This document shows positions 58,108 to 64,000 of a stretch of 64,000 bases of DNA, in pieces. The notes under the pieces are model-generated. The model made no database searches, was not told the DNA's origin, and was given only the letters and a program-made list of their open reading frames with translations. Location: contig MCGE01000012.1 of assembly GCA_002105175.1 (NCBI GenBank), positions 248,001-312,000 of the forward strand, given 5' to 3'. Within the stretch, counting starts at the first letter, position 1. Every line of letters starts with the position of its first letter. The position numbers were made by a program, and so were the translations under genes. This stretch comes from Absidia repens (taxonomy: Eukaryota > Mucoromycota > Mucoromycetes > Mucorales > Cunninghamellaceae).

Positions 58108-59519
58108 TTAATGAATTTGTGGTGATGGATCGGCCGCTGCTATTTTGCTGAGGTCCAATTCTAATACCCATCGCATTAACAAAGGTCGATTTTTCGTGAT
58201 TCTTTTTGTACTATCCAGAGCAGATTTCAAACATGTCAAATGTTGATATGATTTCCAAATAACAAAGTAGGCCAGCTAGTGTGAATTTTGTTTTTGTGCT
58301 AAAAGCAAAATGGTATCATGTGTCCTGCCAAATAAAGATGGATTCAGTTACAATTAATCTTCCAACCCATCTAGTCACTGTTTGTCTAGAATCTTTTCTT
58401 CTTCTTCTGAATCTTCTTACGAATACTGCTAAAGTTGAACCAGTCAAGATACCGTCCGTCGTATGACTACAGTATAACCTGCATGATCAATTTGGTGCTA
58501 GTTCCTGGTACAAACCTATTTCTCAATTGTCGAAGAATATGAGCAATCGATACTATTCTCCATTTTTTTTGTCTTACCATATACAGTGTATCGTCAAATG
58601 AAATTAAACCATCTCTATCGATACAGTGGTCAACTACAACGCAAGAGGAAATCCAGTTGTTGTCCCATTTCATTCGCTCTATGGAGTGTCGCAGATGGTG
58701 TGAGAGATGCATAGGTTTGTTATGAAGCAATAGTGAAGAGAATAGCAAAGCTAAGGATACCGGCGATGGTGTTGATAGTCAAAGCGGCGGCAACGTAAAG
58801 GCTAGTGACGATGATGACGGTTGCCTTTAGCAGATTAGATGACGTCGATGGCGGATATCAGTACGCAAAATACCAGTTTAAATGTTGATTTTCCTATAGG
58901 ATACAATATACGAGGTTAATATTTTAAATATTTGGCTTGTTTATGAGTTGCCTTGTGGCCAGTTTTACCTTTGATTTGGTTTTGTTGCTAGTAGATGTTG
59001 GAGTGTCAACTACCCAATAATAGTTTGTCATGCTAAACTATTAAGTTATTGCTGTAGATTGGTGTGTCTGTATCCATTATTAAAAGGTTCTTTCATAAAT
59101 GTCACTGTCGATGTTGTTTAGTCGTATCGGTTCGTGAAACAGATAGGCTGTCATCAGTTACCTTCAATAACCTTCATAATAACTTGATATCATATACTAT
59201 ATTGACAGAAAAAGCCCCGCTGGTCGTCAGTATCATGAGAGAAACTATGTAGAATGTTGTGGTATTGGACTTACGTTCTTGAACTGCTATCCAGGACAAC
59301 CGAACTCTTGTGCATCGTACTAATGAGAGAAGCTAATCCCATAATAAACGAGGATCTTGATCAAAAGAAGAAAAAATAAAAAAGTGAATAAATATACTTG
59401 GATTTATTGTCAGTGTCCACCTGTTTGTACCTTACCTAGTGTTGAAAAATAAACCACTCGGGATTGCTAAAGACTGTTGAGAGAAAGCAGTAAAGTCATC
59501 CATGAGTCTGTTGTGATAA
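58108..59519 (-). pseudogene. Decayed or unresolved multi-exon membrane-protein locus
   Basis: Several exon-like pieces lie in order on the minus strand but do not form one clean frame. At the 5' side, a frame with MDDFTAFSQQSLAIPSG ends at a GTAAGG donor (about 59439) and continues in phase at about 59360 to another donor near 59275. Farther on, pieces read TNYYWVVDTPTSTSNKTKSK with a following donor, then NLLKATVIIVTSLYVAAALT after an in-frame TGA. The 3' end is convincing: GILTGSTLAVF, an in-phase GTAAGA donor, and a last exon 58275-58108 reading AYFVIWKSYQHLTCLKSALD to a TAA. Membrane spans are likely. The family was not recognised. Frame breaks suggest a pseudogene, though unresolved alternative splicing is possible. 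Confidence 0.35.
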
Positions 59520-59867
59520 TGGAATCATCAGTACCTAAAGCACAAATATATATACTGACAGTAACATAATTTATTTAATTGTAGTACCTGTGCTGAATCC
59601 GATAAAATTGAAAATGGTCGTTGCGCAGAGTGGTGTAGATTAAAAAGAAAAAGAATCTTTATGAGTTTTTAACATCAATGGGGTGATCGGAGGTTAAACA
59701 TTGTGCATGATAGAGAGATAGGGTGAGTGTAGAAGGTCATCAAATCGATATAAGTGATATAGGAAGAGTATATAAATAAAATATTTTATTGTGGATAAAA
59801 TAATAAGCATAAGTCAAAATAAAAATTCAAAAATAGAGAAACAACTAATTTGCCACGCAAACACAGC
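59520..59867. other. Intergenic between the decayed locus and CUL1
   Basis: Includes reverse-strand AATAAAATATTTT-type signals near 59779, probably the CUL1 3' end. No separate gene was seen. Confidence 0.4.
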
Positions 59868-63443
<3,576 letters not shown>

Positions 63444-64000
63444 TTTTTGTAAGAGCAATAAGTATCAAAAAAAAAAAAAAATAAAAAAAAAATGATAAAG
63501 GATATTAATGTATGTAGTAAAAAAAAAGAAAAAAGAAAAGAAAAGGTAGAAAAAAAAAGTAAAAGAGAGGGACATAATTATAAAAATGCCAACATCATTT
63601 CAAAGGCGCATGTTGAAATTTTTTCATCAAACGTCATCGTGGCACAAAATCAAAAAGAATTGAGTCTAAAAAAGTAAAAATGCATACAATATTTTAGGTT
63701 TCAATTGAGACAAAGTGCTTTTTTCTCTAAAAATGAAGGCGAACTACATATTCTCTTTGAGACACCTGTTAAAAATTTTGGAAAAAAAAAATGGAATGGA
63801 CAACTGCAACCCCACCCTGGATATTTTACATTAGCTGTCACGTATTTAGGTGATTTCAAATCATGTGGTCCAAGTAAAAAGCCAAATGATAGATGCCTGT
63901 TGTGTTGTTGCCCCTTTGCCATGAAATATGCTCTCTTTCCGCCTTCCCCTTCTCTTCCCTGCCTCTGGTACGCACGTGCTACTAGGTTCAATGTTTGGAT
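63444..64000. other. CUL1 upstream region, no gene seen
   Basis: A-rich DNA immediately upstream of CUL1 (63470-63565), then mixed sequence to the window end. The minus-strand frame at 63701-63991 has no coding character that could be supported. Confidence 0.45.

Noticed and set aside
59041..59262. Idea that TGA is read as Trp (mitochondrial insertion) near 59.1 kb
   Set aside because: Some frames read sensibly with TGA as Trp, but no mitochondrial gene is recognisable and all intact genes nearby use the standard code.
63701..63991. Minus-strand frame of 96 codons at the right edge
   Set aside because: Composition is not coding-like, and it may be chance in upstream DNA of CUL1.

Overview
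The window is eukaryotic nuclear DNA. It looks like an AT-rich, intron-dense, gene-dense fungal genome, most likely an early-diverging filamentous fungus (Mucoromycota, Mucorales-like). The reasons are short introns (about 50-130 nt) with GTAAGT donors and TATAG-type acceptors, genes 0.2-3 kb apart on both strands, poly-Gln/Ser runs in regulatory proteins, and clear fungal families (JSN1-type Puf, FTR1/FET3, BFR1, Dnf flippase, RER1). Genus and species cannot be set from sequence reading alone. Exon coordinates below were derived by hand from splice consensus and reading-frame continuity; a few junctions may be off by a base.

Layout. 0-6 kb: 5' end of an ankyrin-type gene (-) divergent from a JSN1-like RRM+Puf gene (+). 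6-9.4 kb: a dispersed repeat, then a CaMKK-like kinase (-). 9.8-13 kb: repeat-rich DNA with no convincing complete gene. 13.5-20.6 kb: the high-affinity iron uptake pair, FTR1 permease (-) and FET3 multicopper ferroxidase (+), divergent around 3.4 kb of DNA with six perfect iron-GATA-repressor-type sites, a duplicated promoter block and two inserted repeats. 21-27 kb: a FYVE-UBZ-RING protein (Pib1-like), NAA50 acetyltransferase and BFR1. 28.5-34.5 kb: P4-ATPase flippase and RER1. 37.6-39.8 kb: frataxin and a Nudix hydrolase in a tight divergent pair. 40-48 kb: repeats around a PPPY-containing 'TNA-repeat' protein. 48-57.5 kb: an F-box protein, a small hypothetical gene, an EHD ATPase, a triacylglycerol-lipase-like enzyme and a small GPI-type serine-rich protein. 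58-59.6 kb: a decayed membrane-protein locus. 59.9-63.4 kb: a 17-exon CUL1 cullin.

Functional links. FTR1, FET3 and frataxin all concern iron. Cullin-1 is the scaffold for F-box proteins such as the 48.3-kb gene. The flippase, RER1, EHD protein and FYVE-RING protein all act in membrane traffic.

The most unusual signal is a set of about ten intergenic repeat copies in three diverged families. All share a roughly 40-60 bp core (CATGGGGARACCCTTTCATTTTGG-like), with polyadenylation signals downstream of the core in the same sense. The best-preserved family (five copies, all on +) starts with a CCGCCCACGTG E-box followed by a pyrimidine tract. No encoded transposase was recognised, so they may be non-autonomous, Pol II-transcribed elements.
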